From contig NZ_JACCCC010000001.1 in NCBI RefSeq assembly GCF_013408795.1, forward strand, positions 930,001 to 994,000: 64,000 nucleotides of DNA, written 5' to 3'. This document shows positions 18,863 through 27,755 of this stretch, in pieces (the first letter of the stretch is position 1; each line of letters starts with the position of its first letter). Both the position numbers and the translations under genes were made by a program. The notes beneath the pieces were generated by a model that saw only the letters and a list, made by a program, of their open reading frames with translations, ran no database searches and was not told the origin of the DNA. Source of the stretch: Spinactinospora alkalitolerans (GTDB lineage: Bacteria; Actinomycetota; Actinomycetes; Streptosporangiales; Streptosporangiaceae).

Positions 18863-18933
18863 GGCTACTTACCGGTACTCCCATAGGATCGGCAGGTCAG
18901 GGAAGACCCAACCGGTACGAAAAGGGACGCGAG

Positions 18934-19146
18934 ATGGCTGAGATCCGCGCGGAGATGGTCGCGAACGTCTGGAAGGTCACCGTGGCGGAGGGCGAGCAGG
19001 TCGCCGAAGGCGACACGCTGGTCATCCTGGAGTCCATGAAGATGGAGATCCCGGTGCTGGTCGAGGACCCGGGCACCGTCATCAGCCTCAACGTCGCCGA
19101 GGGCGACGTCGTCCAGGAGGGGGACCTGCTCGTCGTCGTCGAGTAG
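18934..19146 (+). CDS. Biotinyl/lipoyl-attachment carrier protein
   Basis: 70 residues forming a single biotinyl domain with the biotinylation site ESMKMEIPV (Lys near residue 36). It resembles the free-standing biotinylated protein TB7.3 (Rv3221c) of M. tuberculosis, which is also encoded beside rshA and pdtaS. ATG 18934 is preceded by AAAGGGA. No carboxylase subunit is adjacent, so its partner enzyme is unknown. Confidence 0.9.
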   Translation: MAEIRAEMVANVWKVTVAEGEQVAEGDTLVILESMKMEIPVLVEDPGTVISLNVAEGDVVQEGDLLVVVE

Positions 19147-19168
19147 CGCTTCCGCTACATTGCCGCTC

Positions 19169-19546
19169 ATGGCGATCAGCGAAGGACTCCAGGGCCGGAC
19201 GGAACTGCTGGTGTCGGAGGCCGACACCGCCGCGGCATTGGGCAGCGGTGACGTCCCCGTGCTGGGCACGCCCAGGGTGCTGGCCCTGGCGGAGGCGGCC
19301 ACCGTCGCGGCCCTCGCCGAGGAGCTGGAGGCGGGCCGCACGAGCGTCGGCACCAGCGTGTCACTGGTCCACCTGGCCCCCAGTCCGGTGGGCGCCCGGG
19401 TGGGCGCCACCGCGCTGCTGTGCGAGGTCGACGGCAGGCGCCTGGTCTTCGACGTCACCGTGGTCCAGGAGGGCAGGACCGTGGCGCGCGGGACCGTCGA
19501 GCGGGTCGTGGTGGACCGTGGGCGCTTCCTGGCCAACGCCGGCTGA
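19169..19546 (+). CDS. Hotdog-fold thioesterase-like protein
   Basis: 125 residues resembling fluoroacetyl-CoA-thioesterase-type hotdog proteins. A helix follows LGTPRVLALAEAATVAALA and beta-strands follow (TSVGTSVSLVHLAPSPVGA, then RTVARGTVERVVVD). The His of VHLAP and the Glu of LAEAA sit where catalytic residues lie in that group. ATG 19169 is seven bases after TACATT (19156-19161), so it is probably leaderless. The acyl-CoA substrate is unknown. Confidence 0.75.
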   Translation: MAISEGLQGRTELLVSEADTAAALGSGDVPVLGTPRVLALAEAATVAALAEELEAGRTSVGTSVSLVHLAPSPVGARVGATALLCEVDGRRLVFDVTVVQEGRTVARGTVERVVVDRGRFLANAG

Positions 19547-19585
19547 GTTCCGGTGCGGGGCCGACGTCCCGGCCCCGCCGCCTCA

Positions 19586-19698
19586 CTGACTGATGTTCGA
19601 CGGTCGGGTTCGCACAGGGGGCCGGCTGTCGCAGTGCGCGCAGCGCCGGCGGCACAGCAGCTCCGAGCCCTGGGAATCCCGCTTCGCCCCGCGAACGC
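19586..19698. repeat. Dispersed repeat A, copy 2
   Basis: Second copy of the 13091-13208 element, beginning CTGACTGATGTTCGACGG. It again lies between convergent genes, here the hotdog gene and the ThDP enzyme. Differences from copy 1 are scattered substitutions and a few small gaps in the G+C-rich middle. Confidence 0.8.
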
Positions 19699-19714
19699 GG
19701 CAGTCGGAGTCCGA

Positions 19715-21376
19715 TCAGACCCCCATCGTCTTGCGGGGGTAGACGTTGTCCGGATCGGTCGCGATGTTGACCAGGTAGGGCACGCCCGAGTCGAACGCGC
19801 GGCGCAGGGCCGGACCGATCTCCTCCGGGCGGGTCACGAGTTCGCCGCCGCCGCCCAGCGCCCGCACGACCTCGTCGTAGCGGGTCTGCGGCGTCAGCTC
19901 GGTGATCACGTCGTAGCCGTAGATCATCTGCATCGGGGCCTTCTCCAGGCCCCAGATGCCGTTGTTGCCGCACACCATCACCACCGGCAGCCGGTGCCGG
20001 ACGAGGGTGTCGACGTCCATCAGCGAGAAGCCCGCGGCTCCGTCTCCCAGCAGCGTCACGACCTGGGAGGAGGGCCGGGCGAGGCGGGCGGCGATGGAGT
20101 AGCCCATGCCGGTGCCCAGGCAGCCGAACGGGCCGGGGTCCAGCCAGTTGCCGGGCAGCTTCGGCTCGATGTACTTGCCGGCGTAGGAGACGAAGTCGCC
20201 CCCGTCGCCGATGATCACGGCGTCGTCGTCCAGGACGCGGTTGAGCTCGCCGTAGATCCTGGCCGGGTGGATCGGGGCGGCGTCGCTGGCGAGCGCCTCG
20301 CGGTCGGAACCGGTCGCGGCGGCCGCGGTCTCGGCGAGCTGGACCCGCCACTGCTCGACCTCGGCGTCGGGCTTGACCGCGTCACCGAGGCCGCGCAGCA
20401 CCGCCGACAGGTCGCCCGACACCGCTCCGGCGAGGTTGAGGTGCGTGGCGATCTGGCCGGGGGAGTCGGTGACGTGCACGACCTTCGCCGGCGGCGCGCC
20501 GTCCCTGCCGCCGAACAGGCCGTGGTTGAGGCGGAAGTCCAGCGGCGTGCCGACGACGACCACGAGGTCGGCGCTGCCCAGCGCCAGGCCCCGGGCGCGG
20601 GTCGCCAGCAGCGGGTGCCCGGCCGGGAGCACGCCCCGCCCCTGGCCGTTGGTGATGACCGGGACGCCCAGCTCCTCGGCGACCTGCCGGGCCACCTGCT
20701 CGGCGCCGTCCATCCACACGTCGGAGCCGAGCAGCAGCACCGGGCGCTTGGCCTCGCTCAGCAGCCGGGCGATCCCGGCGAGCGCGTCGGTGTCGGGGGA
20801 GCGGTCGGCGGCCGGCGCGTCACCGGCCAGTTCGACCTCGCTCTCGCCGTAGAGGTGGTCCATCGGGACGTCGACGAACACCGGTCCCCGGTGCGCTGCG
20901 TTGGCGAGGCCGAACGCCTCGTCGACGGCCGGACCGATCCGGTCGGCCCCGTGCACCGTCCAGGCGCGCTTGGTGATCGGCGCGAGCAGCGGCGGCTGGT
21001 CCAGTTCCTGCAGCAGGCCCTGCCCCCACCGGTTGTCCGGGGCGCGGCCGCCCAGGACGACCAGCGGCGAACCGTTGAAGTGCGCGGTGGCGACGCCGCT
21101 GACCCCGTTGGTGACGCCGGGGCCGGCGGTCAGCACCGCCCAGCCGGCGCGCCGGGTGAGCTTGCCGATGCCCTCGGCGCCGAACACGGCGGTCTGCTCG
21201 TGCCGGACGTCGAGCAGGCGCATCGTCGGCTCGGGCCGGACCGCGGCGTCGTAGAGCGGGAACACGTGCCCGCCGGACAATGTGAACATCGTGTCCGCGC
21301 CGTGGTGGCGGGCGATCCGCACGGCGTGCGAGCCGCCGTGGCCGGAGAGGCGGCCCGTGAACGGGGACGTGCTCAT
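19715..21376 (-). CDS. Thiamine-diphosphate-dependent enzyme, acetolactate-synthase-like
   Basis: 553 residues with the three-domain ThDP layout: an N-terminal Pyr domain with the catalytic Glu in LDVRHEQTAVFGAEG, a central domain, and a C-terminal PP domain with GDGAAGFSLMDVDTLVRHR ending CGNN, the ThDP/Mg motif. It resembles stand-alone acetolactate-synthase-like proteins rather than IlvB (no ilvN is adjacent). It could be a decarboxylase such as an oxalyl-CoA or benzoylformate type. ATG 21376 is chosen, with AAGGAG 13 bases upstream. A TetR-type palindrome lies about 90 bases upstream. Confidence 0.8.
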   Translation of the reverse strand: MSTSPFTGRLSGHGGSHAVRIARHHGADTMFTLSGGHVFPLYDAAVRPEPTMRLLDVRHEQTAVFGAEGIGKLTRRAGWAVLTAGPGVTNGVSGVATAHFNGSPLVVLGGRAPDNRWGQGLLQELDQPPLLAPITKRAWTVHGADRIGPAVDEAFGLANAAHRGPVFVDVPMDHLYGESEVELAGDAPAADRSPDTDALAGIARLLSEAKRPVLLLGSDVWMDGAEQVARQVAEELGVPVITNGQGRGVLPAGHPLLATRARGLALGSADLVVVVGTPLDFRLNHGLFGGRDGAPPAKVVHVTDSPGQIATHLNLAGAVSGDLSAVLRGLGDAVKPDAEVEQWRVQLAETAAAATGSDREALASDAAPIHPARIYGELNRVLDDDAVIIGDGGDFVSYAGKYIEPKLPGNWLDPGPFGCLGTGMGYSIAARLARPSSQVVTLLGDGAAGFSLMDVDTLVRHRLPVVMVCGNNGIWGLEKAPMQMIYGYDVITELTPQTRYDEVVRALGGGGELVTRPEEIGPALRRAFDSGVPYLVNIATDPDNVYPRKTMGV

Positions 21377-21463
21377 GTCTTTGGTCACACTCCTTGTCAA
21401 CCGTGCCGACCGCGGGGCGGCACGGGCCGCCGCCCGGCCCGATGCGGTTCGGCACGCCATAAC

Positions 21464-21477
21464 TTACCAGTCGGTAA
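21464..21477. promoter_or_regulatory. TetR-type operator upstream of the ThDP enzyme
   Basis: A perfect dyad TTACC-AGTC-GGTAA (equivalently TTACCGACTGGTAA) lies about 90 bases upstream of the ThDP enzyme start. This is the form of operator bound by many acyl-CoA-responsive TetR proteins. The regulator is not adjacent. Confidence 0.5.
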
Positions 21478-21547
21478 TGTGAGGGGGTGAGGTGCCCCAC
21501 ACTCCGGCAAGGCCGAGGTGCGGGGCACGGCTCGCGCACCGGCGCCG

Positions 21548-22288
21548 TCACTCCTTCGGCGGGCGCAGCCGTGTGACGAATTTGTACCGGTCCCCCCGGT
21601 AGAGCGAGCGCACCCACTCCACCGGGTGGCCGTCGGCGTCGAAACTGTGCTGGCAGTGCAGCACCAGCGGCAGGCCGACGTCGACCCCCAGCAGGCGCGC
21701 CTCATTGGGGGTGGCGAGCACCGTCTCGATCGTCGCCTCGGCTTCGGCCAGCCGCACGTCGTAGGCGCTGGCCAGCGCCTCGTACAGCGAGGCGTAGCGG
21801 TCCAGCTGGCGGCGCAGACCGGGGAACCTGCGGGCGGCCAGGTGCGCGGTCTCCACCGCCATCGGCTCGCCGTTGGCCAGCCGCAGCCGCTCGATCCGCA
21901 GCACCCGGCCGCCCGAGCGGATCGCCAGCAGTTCGGCCAGGCTGTCGTCGGCGTTGACGTAGCTCACGTCCAGGATCCGCGTCGCGGGGTGCAGCCCGTG
22001 CGAGCGCATCTCCTGGGTGTAGCTGGTCAACTGCAGCACCTGCGCCACCTTGGGCTTGGCCACGAAGGTGCCCTTGCCCTGGATGCGCAGCAGCCGCCCC
22101 TCCACGACCATCTCGGTCAGCGCCTGGCGCACCGTCGTCCGCGAGGTCCCGAACTGGGTGGCGAGCGCGCGCTCAGGAGGTACCGGGTTACCGGCCGGCA
22201 TCGCCTCGATGAGTTCCAAAAGTTGCTTTTTGACCTGGTAGTACTTAGGAACTCGGGGGCCGTCCTCGAGCGTTCGCTGACCCGTCAC
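21548..22288 (-). CDS. dasR: GntR/HutC-family global regulator DasR
   Basis: 246 residues. The winged-helix domain includes [20 protein letters not shown] and [19 protein letters not shown], followed by [11 protein letters not shown] and a UTRA ligand domain ending [19 protein letters not shown]. These blocks match Streptomyces DasR, which senses glucosamine-6-phosphate and controls GlcNAc/chitin use and development. GTG 22288 is chosen for its GGAGG eight bases upstream and the length close to S. coelicolor DasR. Longer starts would run into the dre site. Confidence 0.92.
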   Translation of the reverse strand: MTGQRTLEDGPRVPKYYQVKKQLLELIEAMPAGNPVPPERALATQFGTSRTTVRQALTEMVVEGRLLRIQGKGTFVAKPKVAQVLQLTSYTQEMRSHGLHPATRILDVSYVNADDSLAELLAIRSGGRVLRIERLRLANGEPMAVETAHLAARRFPGLRRQLDRYASLYEALASAYDVRLAEAEATIETVLATPNEARLLGVDVGLPLVLHCQHSFDADGHPVEWVRSLYRGDRYKFVTRLRPPKE

Positions 22289-22384
22289 GTCGGTTTCCTC
22301 CACCGCTTCCCACCCGTTCAGCATTTGCCGCATCCTCGCAGTACCCGGTGGTCGCTTCCCACCTTGGTGTCCACATCGGCCACA

Positions 22385-22400
22385 ACTGGTATGGACCACT
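22385..22400. promoter_or_regulatory. dre site (DasR-responsive element)
   Basis: ACTGGTATGGACCACT closely matches the dre consensus ACTGGTCTAGACCAGT. It lies in the divergent dasR-pdtaS region, about 97 bases upstream of dasR and 53 bases upstream of pdtaS. It suggests DasR autoregulation and possibly control of pdtaS. Confidence 0.8.
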
Positions 22401-22452
22401 TGTCCAAACACGCGTTCCTCGAGTATGCCCTTACCCGTGGGATGATTTGTGA

Positions 22453-24027
22453 GTGCCTCACCTCACCGATCTGATCAGAAGGTATACGGCGCTCAAGACG
22501 GCCGACCTGGAGTGGCTGCACTCACTCGTCTCCGACTGGCAGCTGCTCGCCGATCTCTCCTTCGCCGACCTGGTCCTGTGGGTCCGCCTGCGCGACGACA
22601 GCGGCTGGGTCGGGGTCTCCCAGATGCGCCCCACCACGGGCCCGACCGCGTTCCAGGACGACCTCGTCGAGACGTTCCTGCGCGGCGGCACCGCGGACTC
22701 CGCCGACGACTCCGAGGACCGCCCCGAGGGCGTGAGCGCCCAGACCTCCGCCAGGCGCGCGCTGATCGACCGGGCCTGGACGGAGGGCCGGATCTGCCGC
22801 GAGGGCGATCCCGACTGGTCCGGGGGCGTTCCGGTGCGCGAGGAGACGATCCCGGTCCGCCGCGACGGCCACCTGATCGGGGTGATCCAGCGCAGCACCA
22901 ACCTCAGCTCCGCCCGCACGCCCAGCCGGCTGGAGCTCACCTACCTGCAGAGCGCCAGCGACCTCGCGCAGATGATCGCCGAGGGGGAGTTCCCGTTCAG
23001 CGACCAGGGACCGCTCATGGTGCGTTCGCCCCGGGTCGGCGACGGCCTGCTCCGCCTGGACCAGGAGGGCAGGGTCGTCTACGCCAGCCCCAACGCGCTG
23101 TCGGCGTACCGGAGGCTGGGCCTGACCGCCGACCTCGTCGGCGCCGAGCTGGCCCGCACGACGCTGGAGCTCTCGACCGACGCCGACGCCCGCGACGAGT
23201 CCCTGACCTGGACCGCGGGCGGCCGGGTGCCGCAGGAGGCCGAGGTCGAGGCGCTCGGTTCCACGATCCAGCTGCGCTCGATCCCGCTGGTCGTCGGCGG
23301 GGTGCGCATCGGTGCGCTGGTCATGGTGCGCGACGTCACCGAACTGCGTCGCCGCGAGCGCGAGCTCATGACCAAGGACGCGACGATCCGTGAGATCCAC
23401 CACCGCGTGAAGAACAACCTGCAGACGGTGGCCGCGCTGCTGCGGCTGCAGGCGCGCAGGCTGCGGATCCCCGAGGGCCGCGCCGCGCTGGACGAGGCGG
23501 TCCGGCGCGTCGGCTCCATCGCGATCGTGCACGAGATGCTCTCCCACACCCCCGACGAGATCGTCGACTTCGACGACATCGCCGACCGCGTGATCGAGAT
23601 GGCCGCGGAGGTCTCCTCCACCGGGGCCGCCGTGGTCCCGCGGCGGATCGGGCACTTCGGACTGCTGTCCGCGCTGGTGGCCACCCCGCTGTCGATGGTG
23701 CTCGCCGAGCTGGTGCAGAACGCGGTGGAGCACGGCCTGCACTACGGTCCGGGCAGCATCGAGGTGGCCGTGCACCGGACCGATCCGAGCCCGCTCCCCG
23801 GCGCCGAGGGCGCGGGCAGCCGGCTGCTGATCGAGGTGACCGACGACGGCGGCGGGCTGCCGGCCGACTTCGACATCGAGGGCACCACCAGCCTGGGGCT
23901 GCAGATCGTGCGGACCCTCATCGTCGGGGAGCTCGGGGGACGGCTGGAGATCAGGCCGCAGGAGGGGGACGGGACGAAGGTCTCGATCGACCTGCCGGTG
24001 GAGCGCGACATCCAGCCCTACGCCTGA
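22453..24027 (+). CDS. pdtaS: Sensor histidine kinase PdtaS (HisKA_2 type)
   Basis: 524 residues, cytoplasmic. An N-terminal GAF-like domain begins with the PdtaS pattern [27 protein letters not shown] domain and then the H-box [22 protein letters not shown] (phospho-acceptor His) follow, with N-box [10 protein letters not shown] and G-boxes DDGGGLP and [12 protein letters not shown]. In M. tuberculosis PdtaS phosphorylates the antiterminator PdtaR, which is not encoded here. GTG 22453 gives the family N-terminus. The gap after it (24028-24220) holds only a weak AACCCC/GGGGTT hairpin. Confidence 0.9.
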   Translation: MPHLTDLIRRYTALKTADLEWLHSLVSDWQLLADLSFADLVLWVRLRDDSGWVGVSQMRPTTGPTAFQDDLVETFLRGGTADSADDSEDRPEGVSAQTSARRALIDRAWTEGRICREGDPDWSGGVPVREETIPVRRDGHLIGVIQRSTNLSSARTPSRLELTYLQSASDLAQMIAEGEFPFSDQGPLMVRSPRVGDGLLRLDQEGRVVYASPNALSAYRRLGLTADLVGAELARTTLELSTDADARDESLTWTAGGRVPQEAEVEALGSTIQLRSIPLVVGGVRIGALVMVRDVTELRRRERELMTKDATIREIHHRVKNNLQTVAALLRLQARRLRIPEGRAALDEAVRRVGSIAIVHEMLSHTPDEIVDFDDIADRVIEMAAEVSSTGAAVVPRRIGHFGLLSALVATPLSMVLAELVQNAVEHGLHYGPGSIEVAVHRTDPSPLPGAEGAGSRLLIEVTDDGGGLPADFDIEGTTSLGLQIVRTLIVGELGGRLEIRPQEGDGTKVSIDLPVERDIQPYA

Positions 24028-24220
24028 ACCGGCCCCGGGCATCGAGGGTCTTTCACCTCAGCTCCAGGCCGGAGCTCCGCGGTGACGGGGCAATCCCTTG
24101 ATGGGCCTTCGGCCACGCGAGAGGATCGCCCACCCGCACGTCACCCTCATCCTGGGGCGGGCCCCGAAACCCCATGGCCGGGGTTGCAGCCCAAGCTCAA
24201 GATCGTCGAAGAATCCGCTG

Positions 24221-24484
24221 CTAGACCGCGGTCCGCAGCCGGGTGGCCGGGCGCAGGTTCCGGCGGCGCTTCAGCGCGCGGCGCTCGTCCTCGCTCATCC
24301 CGCCCCAGACGCCGCCGTCCTGGCCGCTCTCCAGCGCCCACTGCAGGCAGGAGCTCACCACCGGACAGCGCCGGCATACCTCTTTGGCTTCTTCGATCTG
24401 GATCAGTGCCGGTCCGAAGTTCCCGATGGGGAAGAAGAGCTCGGGGTCTTCGTCACGGCAGGCAGCGTGGTGGCGCCAGTCCAT
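24221..24484 (-). CDS. whiB1: WhiB1, iron-sulfur transcription regulator
   Basis: 87 residues starting MDWRHHAACRDEDPELFF, with the four cluster cysteines C9, C37, C40 and C46 (CRRCPVVSSC) and the GVWGGMSEDERRALKRR DNA-binding turn. WhiB1 holds a nitric-oxide-sensitive [4Fe-4S] cluster, binds the housekeeping sigma factor and is essential in mycobacteria. AGGAG lies nine bases before ATG 24484. Tail-to-tail with pdtaS, the same neighbour as in M. tuberculosis. Confidence 0.96.
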   Translation of the reverse strand: MDWRHHAACRDEDPELFFPIGNFGPALIQIEEAKEVCRRCPVVSSCLQWALESGQDGGVWGGMSEDERRALKRRRNLRPATRLRTAV

Positions 24485-24527
24485 GCGGGTCCACTCCTCA
24501 CAGTGAGGCGATCTGGGGCGTTCGCTT

Positions 24528-24543
24528 TGTGAACGAATTCACT
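24528..24543. promoter_or_regulatory. CRP-type site upstream of whiB1
   Basis: TGTGA-N6-TCACT, containing the perfect dyad GTGAA-CGAA-TTCAC, lies 44-59 bases upstream of the whiB1 start. It matches the cAMP-CRP consensus; in M. tuberculosis the CRP protein Rv3676 controls whiB1. Confidence 0.65.
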
Positions 24544-24826
24544 AATGAAGACGCTGTTTCGGGGCCACGTCATCGTTGGTCCCCGAGTCGCTTACGCGCC
24601 CGAGTAACGGGGTCGGTCCCGGACTCCCCGAGTGGCCCGCGGAGCGCGGATCCTGCTGTGTCGCGGCCACTGACCTCGGAATAGTCCGTTAATTCGCCCG
24701 TAACGTGCGGCGATACTTTGAGCGTCGCAGGGTTGTCGGGCACATGCAAGGGATCCGGTGGTCTATCCTGGCGGACGGGGTGTCGTGTGTGTCACAGCCG
24801 GTCGCATTCGGTGCTACGCTCGACCG
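24544..24826. other. Intergenic stretch without recognised feature
   Basis: About 280 bases between the whiB1 promoter region and the end of the lipid kinase gene. No gene, RNA or strong hairpin is visible. Confidence 0.4.
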
Positions 24827-25765
24827 TTACCCAACTATTCGTAATGCCTTCGGAATCGAACGGAAATCGACCCGTTTCCGGTGTCCGAGGTACTCCCCGT
24901 CGATCTGGAACGCGCGCGGACTCCGCGAGCGGACGGTGAACGCCGTCTGGTCGTGCCAGCTCACGTACCCGCGCCCCTCCGGCGGCACGCCCCGCTGCGA
25001 CACCATCTGCCGGAGCAGATTGGCCGTCGTCACCGTGTTCAGCCGGGTCATCGCGAAGGCGTCCAGCCCGAGCCGGAACCGGGAGCGGGGCGTGGGCTGC
25101 ACCGGGACCGAGCCGGCGTAGGTCCACGGCGTGGTGTTGGTGACCAGCGCGAAGTACAGGTCGGTGACCGGATCGCGGCCCGGGACCTGCACGGTCAGCG
25201 ACGGATCGCGCAGGCCGTTGCCCTTGAGGAACATCCGCAGGGCGATCCCCGCGTACAGGCCGGGGGAGGCGCGGCGGCCGTGCCGGCGCTGCCGCTCGAC
25301 CTCCTGCACGACGTCGGCGTCCCAGCCGAACCCGGCGCAGAAGGTGAAGTAGCGGCCGTCCTCCGGGTCGTCGATCTGCCCCAGGCCGACGGTGCGGTAG
25401 GCCCCCGTCCGCAGGCCCTCCAGCACCGCCCCGGTGGCCTCGATGGGATCGGCCGGCAGGCCGAGGGCGCGGATGAAGACGTTGGCGCTGCCTCCGGGCA
25501 GGGCGGCGTAGGCGGGCCGGGGGAGGTCGGCCGGCGCGCCGAGCAGGCCGTTGACGACCTCGTTGACCGTGCCGTCGCCGCCGAGGCTGACGACCAGCTC
25601 GTAGCCCTCCTCGGCCGCCTGCCGGGCCAGCTCCTTGGCGTGGTCGCGGTACTCGGTGTGCGCGACGTCGAGGTCGATGTCGCTGGCGACGGCCCGCACG
25701 ATGACGTCCCTCGCGCGGGAGGTCGTGGTCGTGGCCTGGGGATTGACGATGAACAGCGCGCGCAC
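24827..25765 (-). CDS. Diacylglycerol kinase-family lipid kinase
   Basis: 312 residues. The DAGK catalytic domain begins MRALFIVNPQATTTTSRA and carries the nucleotide motif VVSLGGDGTVNEVVNGLLG and LPGGSANVF. The C-terminal lobe includes TFCAGFGWDADVV and the VDFRSIPKALRIV ending. These enzymes phosphorylate diacylglycerol or related lipids at the membrane. GTG 25765 is chosen because TACAAT lies six bases before it. Divergent from a small membrane protein, with about 75 bases between the two starts. Confidence 0.87.
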   Translation of the reverse strand: MRALFIVNPQATTTTSRARDVIVRAVASDIDLDVAHTEYRDHAKELARQAAEEGYELVVSLGGDGTVNEVVNGLLGAPADLPRPAYAALPGGSANVFIRALGLPADPIEATGAVLEGLRTGAYRTVGLGQIDDPEDGRYFTFCAGFGWDADVVQEVERQRRHGRRASPGLYAGIALRMFLKGNGLRDPSLTVQVPGRDPVTDLYFALVTNTTPWTYAGSVPVQPTPRSRFRLGLDAFAMTRLNTVTTANLLRQMVSQRGVPPEGRGYVSWHDQTAFTVRSRSPRAFQIDGEYLGHRKRVDFRSIPKALRIVG

Positions 25766-25841
25766 GCGCACATTGTAGTGACCGCCGGCCGATCGGCGCG
25801 GGGCCGGATCACCGCCGCGACCCGGCCGGATACAGTGGAAC

Positions 25842-26252
25842 GTGTCCCGACGCCCGTTGACCATCACCCTCGCCGCGGCGCTGGAGGCCCTGCTCGGCCT
25901 CGCACTCGCGGCCGGAGGGCTGTTCATCCTCTTCAGCGCCCTGTTCGGCCGGACCGCCGACGCCGATTTCCCGCTGCCCCTGGCGATCCTCGGACTGGGG
26001 GCGGCCGCGGCCCTCGGCTACGTGGCCTGGGGGCTGTACACGCTGCACGACTGGGCGCGCACGCCGGTCGTGCTCACCCAGGTCTTCGCGCTGGTGGTCG
26101 CCTACTACATGTGGACCAGCCAGCAGTACGCCCTCAGCATCGGGCTCGGCGCGATCGCGCTCGCCGCCCTGGCCCTGACCCTGGCCCCGCCCACGACGGC
26201 GACGCTCTTTCCCGACGAGACCGGATCCGCACCGCGCTCCAAGGGGAACTGA
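25842..26252 (+). CDS. Small four-helix membrane protein, unknown function
   Basis: 136 residues with four hydrophobic segments (LAAALEALLGLALAAGGLFI; LAILGLGAAAALGYVAWGLY; a third with LTQVFALVVAYYM; a fourth with SIGLGAIALAALALTLA) and a short polar C-terminus. I recognise no family. GTG 25842 follows TACAGT (25831-25836) by five bases, so it is probably leaderless. A strong hairpin follows the gene. Confidence 0.72.
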   Translation: MSRRPLTITLAAALEALLGLALAAGGLFILFSALFGRTADADFPLPLAILGLGAAAALGYVAWGLYTLHDWARTPVVLTQVFALVVAYYMWTSQQYALSIGLGAIALAALALTLAPPTTATLFPDETGSAPRSKGN

Positions 26253-26307
26253 CCCGTCGATGCGGCCGGCGGGCCGCGCGGGCCGCGGCCCTCCCCGCCG
26301 AAGACGA

Positions 26308-26342
26308 CGGGTCCCGGAGTCCGCCGCGGACTCCGGGACCCG
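26308..26342. terminator. Bidirectional terminator between convergent genes
   Basis: A perfect inverted repeat with arms of 15 or more bases (CGGGTCCCGGAGTCC and its complement) separated by GCCGC lies between the small membrane protein gene and sigF, serving both. Confidence 0.8.
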
Positions 26343-26374
26343 GCCGCCTGCGGACCGCTGGAGGTCCGGACGGA

Positions 26375-27178
26375 TCAGTCGTCGGTGGTCAGCGCCTGGC
26401 GCAGCTGGGCGAGCGTGCGGGCCAGGAGGCGGGAGACGTGCATCTGGGAGATGCCGAGCTCCGTGGCGATCTGCGACTGGGTCATGTTGCCGAAGAACCG
26501 CAGCAGCAGGATGCGCTTCTCCCTGGGCGGCAACTGCTCCAGCAGGGGCTTGAGGGACTCGCGGTACTCCACGCCCTCCAGGGAGTCGTCGACGATGCCG
26601 AGGGAGTCCGCCACCGCGGGCGCGTCCTCGTCACCGCTGTCCGGTGCGTCCAGGGACACCGTGGAGTAGGCGTTCGCCGACTCCAGGCCCTCCAGCACCT
26701 CCTCCTCGGTCATGCCGAGGTGCTCGGCGAGCTCGTGCACGGTCGGCGCGCGGCCCTCCCGCTGGGAGAGGTCGCTCACCGCCTTGGTCAGCGAGAGCTT
26801 GAGCTCCTGCAGCCGGCGCGGCACCCGCACCGCCCAGCCCTTGTCGCGGAAGTGCCGCTTGATCTCACCGACGATCGTCGGCGTGGCGTAGGTGGAGAAC
26901 TCCACGCCCCGCTCCAGGTCGAACCGGTCGATCGACTTGATCAGGCCGATGGTCGCGACCTGGGTGAGGTCGTCGAGCCATTCGCCGCGGTTGCGGAAGC
27001 GCCGCGCGAGGTACTCCACGAGGGGCAGGTGCAGTTCCACGAGTTCGTCGCGGATCCGCTGCCGCTCCGGCGAATCCGCGGGAAGCTCGCTCAGGCGCTC
27101 GAACAACTGTCGCGCACGGGCCCGGTCCGGCACTGCGTGCTCCGTTTTCGCCGTCAGAGCGGGCCCCCTCTCACTCAC
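26375..27178 (-). CDS. sigF: SigF/SigB-type RNA polymerase sigma factor
   Basis: 267 residues with sigma region 2 (WLDDLTQVATIGLIKSIDRF, then FSTYATPTIVGEIKRHFRDK), region 3 (VPRRLQELKLSL) and region 4 (PPREKRILLLRFFGNMTQ, then LGISQMHVSRLLARTL). This is the general-stress/sporulation group. Its GTG at 27178 overlaps the stop of the anti-sigma gene (GTGA). Which of several SigF paralogues it matches cannot be told without a tree. Confidence 0.9.
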   Translation of the reverse strand: MSERGPALTAKTEHAVPDRARARQLFERLSELPADSPERQRIRDELVELHLPLVEYLARRFRNRGEWLDDLTQVATIGLIKSIDRFDLERGVEFSTYATPTIVGEIKRHFRDKGWAVRVPRRLQELKLSLTKAVSDLSQREGRAPTVHELAEHLGMTEEEVLEGLESANAYSTVSLDAPDSGDEDAPAVADSLGIVDDSLEGVEYRESLKPLLEQLPPREKRILLLRFFGNMTQSQIATELGISQMHVSRLLARTLAQLRQALTTDD

Positions 27179-27600
27179 GCCGACTCCACCACGTCGCGGC
27201 GCTTGTGCAGCATGATGGTCACACGGTCGTCGGGGCCGACGTTGGCGTCGACCTCGCCGGCCAGGGCCGAGAGCACGGTCCACGCGAAGGTGTCACGGGC
27301 GGGCAGCCGGCCGTCGGCGGTCAGTACCGAGACGGCGATGCGCATCCCGTCCCCGGTGAGTTCGAACTCGGTCGTGAGATCGGTGCCGGGCAGGGCCTGC
27401 GAGAGCAGCATCGCGCAGGCTTCGTCGACCCCGATGCGCAGGTCCTCGATCTCGTCGAGGGTGAAGTCGAGCCGGGCCGCCAGGCCTGCCGTGGCCGTGC
27501 GCAGGACGGACAGGTAGGCGCTCTCCGCCGGCATCCGGACGGTCACAACGTCCCGTACACCCATAGCGCCCGCTGTCGGCACCGCGGTTTCTTCGGTCAC
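27175..27600 (-). CDS. RsbW/UsfX-type anti-sigma factor
   Basis: 141 residues. It has a GHKL-type ATPase fold with the N-box region DLRIGVDEACAMLLSQAL, but the G-boxes are poorly conserved, as in mycobacterial UsfX. The FAWTVLSALAGEVDANVG segment matches the UsfX pattern. It should bind and hold the coupled SigF. GTG 27600 has GGAGG three bases upstream; the ATG at residue 13 is an alternative. The leader contains an AGATTGC/GCAATCT dyad (27620-27642) beside a TAGATT -10-like element. Confidence 0.82.
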   Translation of the reverse strand: MTEETAVPTAGAMGVRDVVTVRMPAESAYLSVLRTATAGLAARLDFTLDEIEDLRIGVDEACAMLLSQALPGTDLTTEFELTGDGMRIAVSVLTADGRLPARDTFAWTVLSALAGEVDANVGPDDRVTIMLHKRRDVVESA

Positions 27601-27755
27601 GTCCCTCCTTCGGGAAGCGAGATTGCCGCTTGAAAGCAATCTATCTTGTTTCCCCCCGCCCCCGGTGCACGCGCCGGGGCATCGTGTTCCCCGATCACTC
27701 CCCGATGACCTCAGACGATCCGGTGTGCGGGCCGTGCCGACCGCGCATCGGCGCG

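Noticed and set aside
22289-22411. Longer DasR start
   Set aside because: Would run through the dre region, has no ribosome site, and adds residues absent from known DasR.
24881-27517. 878-codon plus-strand frame
   Set aside because: Shadow of the lipid kinase, sigF and rsbW genes on the minus strand; no motif.
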